Shown: positions 17,989-26,850 of the stretch, in pieces | Position numbering within the stretch: the stretch's first letter is position 1 | How the letters are laid out: every line of letters starts with the position of its first letter | Source of the DNA: Alloyangia pacifica | GTDB taxonomy: Bacteria; Pseudomonadota; Alphaproteobacteria; Rhodobacterales; Rhodobacteraceae | NCBI RefSeq assembly: GCF_003111685.1 | Contig: NZ_CP022190.1 | Coordinates: 1-64,000 of the forward strand | DNA: 64,000 nucleotides | Direction: 5' to 3' | The notes under the pieces: generated by a model | What the model was told of the DNA's origin: nothing | Databases searched by the model: none | What the model saw: only the letters and a program-made list of their open reading frames with translations | Made by a program: the position numbers and the translations under genes

Positions 17989-18228
17989 ATGGGAGGGCTG
18001 CATTTGCATACTGTCAAGAAATTCGAGCACGAGGGACGCTCTTTTGAAATCAAGATGGTCAGCGACGGGGACGGCTGGCACCTCTAGGTCTTTGTCGATG
18101 GGATGCCGACCAAGGTGGACGGGAGCGTGAGCCACGAAGTCCCGCAGGACGCCGCACACTATGAAATCGGTGACCCGCGCAAGATCATTGCCGATGCGCT
18201 GGAAGAGTTCATCAAGGGGAACGGTTAG
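17989..18228 (+). pseudogene. Small ORF of about 80 codons interrupted by an in-frame amber codon
   Basis: From ATG 17989 the frame reads MGGLHLHTVKKFEHEGRSFE up to GWHL, then TAG at 18085-18087, then continues in the same frame (VFVDGMPTKVDGSVSHEV...LEEFIKGNG) to a stop at 18226. Both halves look like one compact soluble protein (an alternating beta pattern, then a helix), so the TAG is probably a recent nonsense mutation. Downstream of the TAG there is no strong new start. Function unknown. It lies between the HNH gene and a convergent restriction-like gene. Confidence 0.5.
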
Positions 18229-18710
18229 GGCATCGCCGCCGCGACCTCGGCAGTCACGTCGCGGACCCCAGCGGCGGACCACACGTCCTCCCGCAGGATA
18301 AATTTGTGGCTGTTGGTGTGAGCGACGTAGGTTGACCGCGCCACCACCACGCCGCGCGGGATCAGCGCCGCCCTAACCACGCAGAAGTCATCATCAAAGA
18401 TCACGCCCGCCAGCACGTCGAAGTGCCCGCCCGCGAGGTCGCGGATTGCCGATAGCTGGCGCGACGGGTTGCGCCGGTGGACCCGCCGCCCCTTGATCTG
18501 GAAGCGCGTCCCGTCCGGTCCGGTCGCATCGTATCCCCGCTCAGAGTTCGGGGCCTGAGCCCAGCCGAAGGCGGCGCAGAACAGGTGTTCGGCAAGGTCT
18601 CCGGTCGGGTTGTTGGCACTGCGCACTACACCCCGCGTCCGCAGCTCCTCGCCTATCTGAGCATGGAGCCGGAGGAGTTCGGCGGCGGTCAGTCGGGCAA
18701 GGTCAGGCAA
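18225..18710 (-). CDS. Restriction-endonuclease-like protein (resembles DUF6998 proteins)
   Basis: 161 residues from a TTG at 18710, preceded by GGGAGA. A longer frame to 19112 exists, but its extra part has no domain. Key features are GDLAEHLFCAAFGW, SERGYDATGPDG and FQIKGRRVHRRNPSRQL: an E...D...QxK arrangement as in PD-(D/E)XK-type folds, followed by AGGHFDVLAGVIFDDDF and a C-terminal WSAAGVRDVTAE. I recall similar stand-alone proteins annotated as DUF6998, but cannot verify that here. It converges with the broken small gene (4-base overlap). A role in DNA processing or defence is inference. Confidence 0.6.
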   Translation of the reverse strand: MPDLARLTAAELLRLHAQIGEELRTRGVVRSANNPTGDLAEHLFCAAFGWAQAPNSERGYDATGPDGTRFQIKGRRVHRRNPSRQLSAIRDLAGGHFDVLAGVIFDDDFCVVRAALIPRGVVVARSTYVAHTNSHKFILREDVWSAAGVRDVTAEVAAAMP

Positions 18711-19209
18711 AAAGAATCTCCCAGAGCGGCATGTCACTGTTTCGGCAATAGTATCTCGATGATGCGCAACCCCGCCACCATCGACATTGCGTTCAAGCCG
18801 TTTCAGGCGCGCATCCTGTCGCTGCTCCTCGAATTGCACCAGTTGCTTGACGGCGGGCGCGATGTCGGAACTGGAGCAGTCATTGGCGGCAAAACAAAAG
18901 ATGTCCAAGCCGACCTCGGATGAAGCGCGGCATCCTGGCTTTGGTACTGACTTCGTCAACAAGAACGGCCCTTTTGTATGTGCCGGCTGCTGTTCGCAAT
19001 CGAGAAATCGGCACGACTTCGGAAATCGCTCATATGTATCCGGCCTGTTTGTCGGCTCGCGGGCCGTGGCCTCGATGGGGTTACGCACGCACCGTGGTCT
19101 CATTAGCGGCAAGGTCGATGATGACCTAAAGGGCCGTCAGACTCTGGGGGCGTAGTTTCTCCGTTCCATGCTGTCCTCTTTCGCGAACTCCTTAGTGACC
19201 GGGAAGCTG
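18711..19209. other. Gene-poor stretch between the restriction-like gene and IS110
   Basis: About 500 bases. Frames are open in several phases on both strands but none gives a recognisable domain, a convincing start or a stable codon pattern. The right part must include the 3' end of the IS110 element, whose borders I could not fix because IS110 elements lack long terminal repeats. Confidence 0.4.
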
Positions 19210-20277
19210 TCAGATCGCTTCCATGGCCACATCCCTGGGGGTGTCGAACCGTGTGCCGTGACGCAGGATGCTCCACGCCGTGCGGGCCAGCTTGTTGGCC
19301 AAGGCAATCGCAGCCTTGTTCCTGGGCATTCGGGATACGGCGCGTTCGAGCCAGGCTCCGAAGCTGAACGCCTGCCATCGGTGGGGGCGCATCATTATCA
19401 CCTTGGCCGCCTGCACGAAGAGCATGCGCAGGTATCGGCTTCCCCGCTTGGTGATCCGCCCGAGGATCGTGCGCCCTCCCGTGCTGAACTGTCGGGGCAC
19501 CAGCCCGACCCAGGCGGCGAAGTCGCGGCCTCGGTCGAAGGCATCGCCCCGGCCGACCGCCGCGACCATGGCCGTCGAAATCACCGGTCCGATGCCGGGG
19601 ATCGACATTATGTTCGCGCAGTTCTCTTCCGTGCGGCTGATCTCCTCAATCTCCCTCGATACGGCGGCAATCCGGTCATCGAGCCAGAGCCAGTCGCCGT
19701 AGAGCCCGATCAGGATGCTCCGCATGCGGGCAGAGATCTCGTCGCGTCTCTGTTCGAGGATCGCCTCGAAGGAATTCCGCAAGGCGCGTAGCCCGCTGCG
19801 AACCGCGATCCCCTGTTCGATCAGGAAGGCACGGATCTGGTTGATCGTTGCGGTACGCCGCGAGACGAGCCGGGCCCGCACCCGATGCAGGGCCTGAAGG
19901 TCGAGCTGGTCCTGGCTCTTCTCCGTCACCGTCCGGAGGTTCGGCCGCAGAGCGGCTTCGGCGATCGCCTCTGCATCGTTGTAATCGTTCTTCTGGCCCT
20001 TGTTGAACGGCTTCACGTAGATCGCCGGAATGATACGCGGTTCGAACCCCATGTCGCGCAGCCTTCGGCTGACGAAATGGGCGCTGAGGCAGGCCTCCAT
20101 CCCGACCACGCATCGTGGCAACTTCTCGAACGTTGCGTCCAGCGCGAGCCGCTTGATCTGCTTGCGCAAAACCACCTGACCCGAGCGGTCGAAACCGACC
20201 AGATGGAAGGTATCCTTGCCGATATCGATGCCGACAACTGCCAGGTCTTCAATGCTTCCTGTCTTCTTCGCACACAT
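19210..20277 (-). CDS. IS110-family transposase
   Basis: 355 residues from the ATG at 20277, with GGAGAAG as ribosome site. The N-terminal DEDD domain is complete: VVGIDIGKDTFHLVGFD (first Asp), VGMEACLSAHF (Glu) and KNDYNDAEAIAEAA (paired Asp). The C-terminal Transposase_20 domain has MSIPGIGPVISTAMVAAVG and the serine region LGRITKRGSRYLR. This belongs to the IS110/IS1111 class that inserts with bridge-type guide RNA. The flanks (about 19156-19209 and 20278-20450) would hold the element ends and any bridge RNA, but I could not define them. No internal stop is seen. Confidence 0.92.
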   Translation of the reverse strand: MCAKKTGSIEDLAVVGIDIGKDTFHLVGFDRSGQVVLRKQIKRLALDATFEKLPRCVVGMEACLSAHFVSRRLRDMGFEPRIIPAIYVKPFNKGQKNDYNDAEAIAEAALRPNLRTVTEKSQDQLDLQALHRVRARLVSRRTATINQIRAFLIEQGIAVRSGLRALRNSFEAILEQRRDEISARMRSILIGLYGDWLWLDDRIAAVSREIEEISRTEENCANIMSIPGIGPVISTAMVAAVGRGDAFDRGRDFAAWVGLVPRQFSTGGRTILGRITKRGSRYLRMLFVQAAKVIMMRPHRWQAFSFGAWLERAVSRMPRNKAAIALANKLARTAWSILRHGTRFDTPRDVAMEAI

Positions 20278-20559
20278 GGCTGCTTCTCCTTTGGCGCGGA
20301 TTATCCTGCTCCAGGATAACCCGACGGTGGGGGAAGCAGCCGGCACATCCCATTAGCTGCCATTCGCCTGCCATTCGACGAGTGACCGTTTTCGTCTAAT
20401 TGCTTGATCTCAAATAGAAGAGCTGTTGAGTGAAGTTCATTCACAAGTTGAATGCCAGAGACGGCAAGAGTAGCCTCTAAAGCACCAATTACGTCGGCAT
20501 CTGGGGATTTAGCATTGAGTACTACCCTTTCTGAAGCACTCCTTCCACTATCTAAACGG

Positions 20560-22125
20560 ATGCCCCGCGCGGTGCGCGACATCGAAATCCTCCGGGTCTC
20601 GGCGCAGCTTGAGGGGGAGGACTACGCGGCCTCTGCCGAGGCTGCGCGGAAAGAAGCGCTGAAATGGGCAAAAAAGCGGGCCGGGCGCGCGCTCCCCAAG
20701 GCCGCATGGGACTTGCAGGACTTTGACCTGCCAGTGGGTGGACGCAGCAGCACGGCGGTGCGGATCGAGAACGACGCGCTCGACCTCTGGGCGCTGCGGA
20801 CGGAAGACCCGGACAAGAACGTTGCTGGACGCGTCTGGTCCACAGAGATCGTCATTGGTGGCGAAGTCGGCGGTCGCCCATATGTCAGCCTTCGCTTGAT
20901 TGTCAGCACGACCGAGCCGGATTTCACGATTGAACCCCACGTGCCGGGGCCGGTCTTGCAGATGATCGAGGCACCGGGACTGGTCCGGGGAGCTCGGCAA
21001 CTCTTTGCAGAGCCGGTGACGATACAAACGGAAAATGACGCCGAAGACCTTTGCGATCATCTGGAAGACGGGGAGCGCCGGCTGCCGATCTTTGTCGTTG
21101 CCATGCCAGAGATCGGCGACCAATCCCATATGGACACCGCGGTGTTGGCCAAAGCTGTCGCTGGCCTTGCCCGGATCGTATTGGTTCCTGCCGAATTGAC
21201 TTGGGTTCTGACCAAGCGCTTCGGAAAGCATCGCTCCGTGTTCAATGGTGGGGTGCGCGCTTATATGAGGGGGTTTTCCGCAACTGACGACCCATTCCGC
21301 CATCGCCTGTTTTTGGAAGCCGACTTGAGAAAAACCGATGGCGGTTCCGCCTGTGTTCGCAGTCTGCGTGCATTGGCCGCCGAGGTCAGCATCTCGGAAA
21401 CGCGTCTCGGCAAAGATGTGCTTGACTTTGCGGCGGTTCGTAGCGCGAGCAGAAAGCTTCGCAAGACCGATCTTTCTAACCAAGCAGCACCGGACGAGGA
21501 ACTTCTGAAGACTGCGGAAGAGTTGGTCGAGAGTCTGGAAAAACAGGTCGAGGAGAAAGACAAAGAGATCGATGGCTATATCGCGGAGGTTCAGGCCGCA
21601 GAGGATCGCGCGCAGGCCGCCGAGCAAGAAAACCGCTCTTTGTTGTTCCGAGTCAGGCAGTTGCAGGCTGCGCTGGCCGAGGGTGTTGAGACCCCAACAG
21701 AAGAGCCACCGCTGCCGCAGAAATGGTCAGAGTTCACCGATTGGCTCGACCAAACCTATCCCGACAAGGTGTTGCTGACCCCGGCGGCCCGAAGGATGGC
21801 CCGTTCCCCCGAGTTTGAAGACGTGACGCAAGTCGCTCGCGCAATCGCATGGCTGGCGACCGTTCAACATGAGCGGCGCATCAATGGCGGGGGAAGCCTG
21901 AGGGACGTGCCGATAGAGAACGGTATCCTGAATTCACCATGTGGCGGGGATACCTATTCGGCAGACTGGAAGGGAAGGCGCTACGACGTTGATTGGCATG
22001 TGAAAAATGGCGGCAACGTGCGTGATCCCAAAAGATGCCTGCGGATTTACTACTTCTGGGTGGATGAGACCCACCAAACCGTCATTGACCATCTTCCCGC
22101 ACATCGCCGGACAAGTGCAACGTAA
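20560..22125 (+). CDS. Uncharacterised coiled-coil protein paired with an HTH-AlbA_2 gene
   Basis: 521 residues if started at ATG 20560; the frame is open back to 20452, and the true 5' end may have been disturbed by the nearby IS110. I do not recognise the family by name. The N-terminal 250 residues are mixed alpha/beta (DIEILRVSAQLEGEDY, DLWALRTEDPDKNVAGRVW, LRLIVSTTEPDF). Residues about 314-374 form a long charged coiled coil (ESLEKQVEEKDKEID onward). The C-terminal 130 residues begin WSEFTDWLDQTYPDKV and end in a compact domain (CLRIYYFWVDE) that looks like a binding module. It ends 15 bases before the HTH-AlbA_2 gene on the same strand, so both were probably one operon. Confidence 0.6.
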   Translation: MPRAVRDIEILRVSAQLEGEDYAASAEAARKEALKWAKKRAGRALPKAAWDLQDFDLPVGGRSSTAVRIENDALDLWALRTEDPDKNVAGRVWSTEIVIGGEVGGRPYVSLRLIVSTTEPDFTIEPHVPGPVLQMIEAPGLVRGARQLFAEPVTIQTENDAEDLCDHLEDGERRLPIFVVAMPEIGDQSHMDTAVLAKAVAGLARIVLVPAELTWVLTKRFGKHRSVFNGGVRAYMRGFSATDDPFRHRLFLEADLRKTDGGSACVRSLRALAAEVSISETRLGKDVLDFAAVRSASRKLRKTDLSNQAAPDEELLKTAEELVESLEKQVEEKDKEIDGYIAEVQAAEDRAQAAEQENRSLLFRVRQLQAALAEGVETPTEEPPLPQKWSEFTDWLDQTYPDKVLLTPAARRMARSPEFEDVTQVARAIAWLATVQHERRINGGGSLRDVPIENGILNSPCGGDTYSADWKGRRYDVDWHVKNGGNVRDPKRCLRIYYFWVDETHQTVIDHLPAHRRTSAT

Positions 22126-22329
22126 TGGGTATTTGAGAGTATGCCGCGCAGGTCAATTACGGATGAAGAAATCGGCCTGATCAAGGCAATGTTGCGCCGG
22201 GGAATGCGCGACCGTGACATTCAGTTCTATTTCAACAGGCAGGATCGCCCGGTCAATTCGGGCCGGATCACAGGGATACGATCTGGCGACTATGGACCCG
22301 AGGTGCCAGAGGGACGGATGCCGCATTAG

Positions 22330-23685
22330 CAGGCCGCTGAAAAAGTCTGCCGTGAGGAAGTGTTTCCCTTGAGCAGGAGCTCGATGCAGCCTGGTTTGCG
22401 AACCGGCAGTCCGAGTAGCCGCTTGCCGGCTCAGTTGGCGAGCAGTTTCGGCAGCCTCGGGAGGTTGCAGGCTGCCATCGCCAAGGTGAAGCGGGCCCGC
22501 ACGCGCTCGATCCCGCGGTACAGGGTCTGCGCCATGCCGCCGACGGTTTTGACCCAGCCGAAAGGTTCCTCGATCTTCTTCCGGCGCCGCTGCGATTGGG
22601 CGTAGCCGGGGTGCCGGGTGGTTCTGCCGTCGATGGCGGAGTGTCGGGACTTCTGGGCGACGTGCGGCGTAACCACCATCTGGCGCAGCTCGGCGACGAA
22701 GTCGGCGCTGTCGTAACCGCGGTCTGCCGCCAGGGTCAGGCGCCGGGTCGAACCGGGCGAGTGGCGGTGAAGCATGTCGATGGCAGCACGCCGCTCGGCG
22801 TGGCCGTCCGCCCGCGTCAGGTCGGCCTGCACGATCAGGCCGGAGCGGTTCTCCATCAGGCTATGCCCCATGAAGCACAGCATGGCGCCGGCGCCGAGGG
22901 ACTTCTTGAACAGCCGGGCCTCCGGATCGGTCATCGAAGCATGGGTCGCGTTCGAGCGTCGTTCGCCACGGAAGTCGACTTCGGCGTTGCGGTTGCGGCG
23001 TGTGGGGCGGGTCATTGGATCGGGCTCGGCGGTGGTCTGGTCAGAGGAGGATGTGGGCGGCCCGCTGGTATCGGGCGGATCGCCGGGACCCTCGTCCCCG
23101 CCCAACGTCGCCCTTTCCTTCGGCTGGAAGCTCTTCATAGACGCCCATGCCTTCACCAGGGTGCCATCGACCGAGAAATGATCGTCCGAGAGCAGCGGTG
23201 CCACCTCGCGATGCGCCAGAATGGCGGCCATGATCTTGCGCGACATGTCCGTGGTCAGCACCCGGTCGCGGTTCTTCGTGAACACGGTCGGGACCCAGAC
23301 GCCATCGTCGACGCCAAGACCCACGAACCAGCGGAACAGCAGGTTGTAATCCATCTGCTCCATGAGTTGCCGCTCGGAGCGGATCGAGTAGAGGATCTGC
23401 AGCAGGCTGGCCCGGATCAACCGTTCCGGCGCGATGGAGGGGCGGCCCTCACCCGCGTAGAGCCGCTCGAACTCGGCATTCAGCGAGCGCAGCGCACCGT
23501 TGACGACGGTCCTGATCTTGCGAAGCGGGTGGCGCGTCGCAATGCGCTCCTCGAGATCGACGTAGCTGAACAGCGAGCCCGTCACCTGATCTGATCCACG
23601 CATCCCACACTCCGTCGCCATCGTAGTGGCGACGGTGAATCATGTTCCGCGACAGGCGTCGAGGGAGGAGTTTTTCAGCAGCCTG
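22330..23685 (-). mobile_element. IS5-family insertion sequence, 1,356 bp, with TTAG target duplication
   Basis: Terminal inverted repeats: the left end reads CAGGCCGCTGAAAAAGTC and the right end, on the minus strand, CAGGCTGCTGAAAAACTC (16 of 18 identical). The element is flanked by direct TTAG copies at 22326-22329 and 23686-23689. A 4-bp YTAR duplication is typical of IS5-family insertion. The ends, duplication and single intact transposase gene indicate a recent simple insertion. Confidence 0.9.
22431..23621 (-). CDS. IS5-family transposase
   Basis: 396 residues. The N-terminal DUF772-type part (LFSYVDLEERIATRHPLRKI, RPSIAPERLIRASLLQILYS) is followed by a DDE_Tnp_1 core: LLSDDHFSVDGTLVKAWAS (first Asp), TLAADRGYDSADFV (second Asp) and RRRKKIEEPFGWVKTVGG (Glu). 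The ATG at 23621 lies 64 bases inside the element's right end. It is transcribed against the gene it interrupts. No stops or shifts, so probably functional. Confidence 0.92.
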   Translation of the reverse strand: MATECGMRGSDQVTGSLFSYVDLEERIATRHPLRKIRTVVNGALRSLNAEFERLYAGEGRPSIAPERLIRASLLQILYSIRSERQLMEQMDYNLLFRWFVGLGVDDGVWVPTVFTKNRDRVLTTDMSRKIMAAILAHREVAPLLSDDHFSVDGTLVKAWASMKSFQPKERATLGGDEGPGDPPDTSGPPTSSSDQTTAEPDPMTRPTRRNRNAEVDFRGERRSNATHASMTDPEARLFKKSLGAGAMLCFMGHSLMENRSGLIVQADLTRADGHAERRAAIDMLHRHSPGSTRRLTLAADRGYDSADFVAELRQMVVTPHVAQKSRHSAIDGRTTRHPGYAQSQRRRKKIEEPFGWVKTVGGMAQTLYRGIERVRARFTLAMAACNLPRLPKLLAN

Positions 23686-25206
23686 TTAGATGCCTACCTA
23701 GCTACCTTCGCACCCGCCGAAGTGGGCGTTGTGATTGAAGGTAGGGAACAACGCGAGCCGACGATGGCCGAGAGAGCGCAAGCGAGGTTCGTCCAGCGCG
23801 ACGATGGCAACTGGTATCTTGCGGATGGCGAGACGTCCGAACAGGAATGCAAGGTCCAGTTCGATCCGCGTCGGATGGAGCCTATTATCCGTGCTATTGC
23901 AGCCTTGGCGAACAACCGAGGCGGCTTCGTCTTTATCGGCGTCGGCGACCCCGAATGTCGCGTTGTGGGAATGTCCGATACGGCATTCCAAGATGCCGAC
24001 ATCGTGAGGATCACGGACAAGGCCAAGACGCTTCTGACACCGACACCCTCCTTTTCGAAGGATGTGATTTCGATCGGAGGCCAGGCCGTGGGCGTGCTCT
24101 TAGTTGAAAAGTACCCCACACCGCCGGTGGTCGTCTGTCGCGATGCGAATGGGCTTGAAGACGGGGCGATCCTATTCCGCTATCCGGGTCAGTCTGGAAA
24201 GATCAAATTCGGTGATCTTCTGACCATGCTGCGCGAACGCGACCGAGCGGCGACGCACAGCTTGCTGGCCAGCGCGTCGCGCCTAAGCGAAATCGGAGCG
24301 GATCGGGCGTTGATCGTAGACACTGAAAAGGGAGAGATGGACGCAGGATCAAAGCGTATCGTTATTGACCGTGCCTTGGCCGATCAACTTGATTTCATTC
24401 GTGAAGGAGAGTTTGGGGAACGCGCTGGCGCTCGTGCTCTGAGGTTGGTCGGTGATGTTCATGCCGTGGACCCTGAGGGGCAAGTCGTCGAGCGCGTTGA
24501 GGGGCGGGCGCTGGACGCTGACGCCGTGCTGAAGGCCTACCTGAGCCACGATGCAGTCCGCGCCCCACTCGAATATGTCTGCATATCAGCCAAAGTTCAG
24601 CGGTAATGGCTGCCGCTTCTCCACTTCGTCAAGCTAGCGGGCGGGAACATCGACGGAGCAATCGAGGCGCTTGATGCCACGAATGCTGTCTACCGGGTCT
24701 CGAAAGCAAATGCCCTAGAACGCCTTCGAGGGCAGAGATCCGCGTTCGAACGGCCCGGTGGTGCGATCCTTGACGTGGTCGCGGACTTGCAGGCTGGTCG
24801 CATTGACGACTTGCGTCAAAGGTTCAACGACTTTCAGGTCGTTCGCGGTATTCGCGGTCTGCCAGATGGTTTCGAACCGACCGACCCAATTTTCGACCTT
24901 CTTCGCGACATCTATGAGGAGGTGGGCAACAACGCTAATGTCCGGAGCGGTATTTTTAGCGCAGCCGCTCGACTTGATGAACTGGAAAGCGAAATTCAGT
25001 CCGGGCAATCATAGCCACCAGATCATGTTGCCTGAGTATCAGCTGCTGTATTGAGGGCACCTTGCGGTCGTACAGGAAGCTTTTTGCGCTTCGCCGACCT
25101 TCGGGCTGAGTGCAGCGAACGGCCGCTCCCCGCCGATTCCGTGGAAAAACACCTGTTCGCGACCGCAGCAATTCCCCGCCTGAGGCGGCCGTGAATGCCT
25201 TTCCTG

Positions 25207-26634
25207 TCAGGCTTTCCCCAGTTGCTGCGGTGCGGGAAGGATCTTGGCCAGCTTGCGGAGGTTCTGGGCGGTGGCGGCAAGCAGGAATTCGTCGTTTGCG
25301 CCGCATGGCCCCCGTAGTCGCAGCCTTCCGAGGCCGAGCATGCGCTTGAGGTGCGCGAACAGCATCTCGACCTTCTTCCGGAGCTTCATCGAGACTGCAT
25401 ATTGCTCCGTCGCGGCGATGTCGCGCGCGACTTGGCGCGCGTCTTCGTGTTTCTCGCGGGTGATGGTTCTGGCATCGGCGTTCGGGCAGCATTTCGCCTT
25501 GGACGGGCAGGCTTGGCAGGTCAGTTTCAGGGCGCGGTATTTGGCCCGGCCCTCGCTGGTCGGCCCCCGGTTCGGATCGGAATAGTTCCGCCGGAACTGC
25601 TTCAGCTCTTGGCCCTCGGGGCAGACGTATTGGTCATTCTCGGCGTCCCACTCGAAGTCCGCCCGGCTCCAGGTCCCGTCATTGCGCCCCGACTTGTCGA
25701 TGACGGGGATATGCGGGGTGATCTTGCGATCGACCAGCCAGCCCAGCATCGGTCCGGTGCCGTAGGCTGTGTCGGCGATCAGGCGCTCGGGATGCAGGTC
25801 GAACCTGGTCTTCACCCGATCCAGCATAGTCTTGGTCGATCCGACCTCGGCCTGCCGGATCGATCGGTTCGGCGGGAAATCGATTCACTGGATCGATTTC
25901 TTTTCCGCCTCACCCTCGACATCGACGATGACCCCGTGATCCGTGTCGATCAGGTAGTTGTCGGAATAACTGAAGAACGCAGGTCCTTTACGAGCCGCGG
26001 TCCACTGGCTGGCTGGGTCGGAATGCGAGGTGAACTTGGGCTGCACTTCGCTGGCGGCCCCGAACGCGGCCTCGTCCAGTGTGTCCAGATACTCGCGAAC
26101 CGCGCGGGGCGCATCGGCTGGATCAATCTGCGAGACGTCCCAATCCTCCTTCGGCGTCGAGTTCTGCTTGTTCGCATCCGCCTCGATCAAGCTGGCATCG
26201 ACCGCCATGCGCTGGCCGCTGACCAGGCCCTCCGCGATGCACCGGGCCACGGTCGTCTCGAACAGATGCCGCAATAGCTCGCTGTCACGGAACCGGCCGT
26301 GTCTGTTCTTCGAAAACGTCGAGTGATCCGGGACCCGATCACTCAGGTCAAGGCGGCAGAACCAGCGGTATGCCAGGTTCAGATGCACCCCTTCGCACAG
26401 CCGCCGCTCCGAACGGATGCCGAAGCAATAGCCGACCAACAGTATCCGGATCAGCAACTCGGGATCGACGGAGGGACGGCCGGTGTGGCTGTAGAAATCT
26501 GCAAGATGGGCACGGACGCTGCTCAGATCGACGAACCGGTCGATGGATCGAAGTAGGTGGTCCTGGGGGACGTGATCTTCAAGCGAGAACTCGTAGAACA
26601 GCGCCGGTTGTGCCTCCTGCTTCGGTCCCATCAT
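25207..26634 (-). pseudogene. IS1182-family transposase with in-frame stop
   Basis: The N-terminal half from ATG 26634 has the DUF772 pattern (SLEDHVPQDHLLRSIDRFVD, TGRPSVDPELLIRILLVGYC) and the first catalytic Asp in GQRMAVDASLIEADANK. The C-terminal half has LIADTAYGTGPMLGWLVD, a cysteine cluster (TCQACPSKAKCC) and LRKKVEMLFAHLKRMLGLGR. The halves are in one frame but are separated by a TGA at about 25886-25888, inside an unusual inserted hairpin (25875-25900). The stop replaces the linker between VDVEG and RSIRQAEVGSTKTM. This copy is unlikely to transpose on its own. Confidence 0.85.
25875..25900. repeat. Perfect 9-bp inverted repeat inside the IS1182 transposase
   Basis: GAAATCGAT (25875-25883) and ATCGATTTC (25892-25900) are exact inverted copies around an 8-base centre. 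Together with adjoining bases they look like a small insertion relative to the expected protein (about nine extra codons, IDFPPN and flanking residues) and they bring in the TGA stop on the minus strand. Confidence 0.6.
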
Positions 26635-26850
26635 CGCCGACCCTCCCGCCCATTGGCAGAATTGAATCAGCACCACGCCCCTCGATCAAGCGCGAGTTTT
26701 TCAACGAAATACGCCCTTCGTGTGGGCGCCTAGCGTAAAGTTGCGCCTGGCACGAATGCCGCTTGGGCTGCCCCCCCCCGCCAGCTGCGGCCATCAGCCC
26801 AAGCGACTACTTTGGTCTTGGCCGACCTAAGGCGCGCTCGCCTCGACCAC

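Larger units (their letters stand above)
22141..25014 (+). pseudogene. HTH-AlbA_2 (Schlafen-type ATP-binding domain) gene, broken by an IS, a frameshift and a nonsense codon
   Basis: The 5' piece (22141-22325) encodes an HTH-like module (TDEEIGLIKAMLRRGMRDRD, FYFNRQDRPVNSGRIT). A 1,356-bp IS follows, then the frame resumes at 23686 with LDAYLATFAPAEVG and an AlbA_2 domain (EQECKVQFDP, ALANNRGGFVFIGVGD). The two pieces are one base out of phase; an extra G in the GAGGGACGG run near 22310 would restore PEGTDAALDAYLATF. A TAA at 24604-24606 (one change from CAA, Gln) then interrupts the frame, which continues WLPLLHFVKLAGGN to a natural stop at 25012. Intact, the product would be about 500 residues. 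That both pieces belong to one gene is inferred from family-like continuity. Confidence 0.7.
25135..26711 (-). mobile_element. IS1182-type insertion sequence (about 1.6 kb), transposase broken
   Basis: Ends estimated from partly matching inverted repeats: the left reads ATTCCGTGGAAAAACACC (25136 on) and the right, on the minus strand, reads ATTTCGTTGAAAAACTCG (from about 26710). It encloses the transposase frames at 25207-26634. I could not identify a target duplication, so the borders are good to within a few bases at best. Confidence 0.55.

Noticed and set aside
18787..19155. Plus-strand frame of 122 codons between the restriction-like gene and IS110
   Set aside because: No ribosome site, changing composition and no recognisable domain; probably a chance frame over IS flank DNA.
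20301..20582. Minus-strand frame resembling the C-terminal tail of a phage-type HTH repressor
   Set aside because: Only a short stretch (DVIGALEATLAVSGIQLVNE) looks suggestive, it has no stop at the right place and overlaps the start of the coiled-coil gene.
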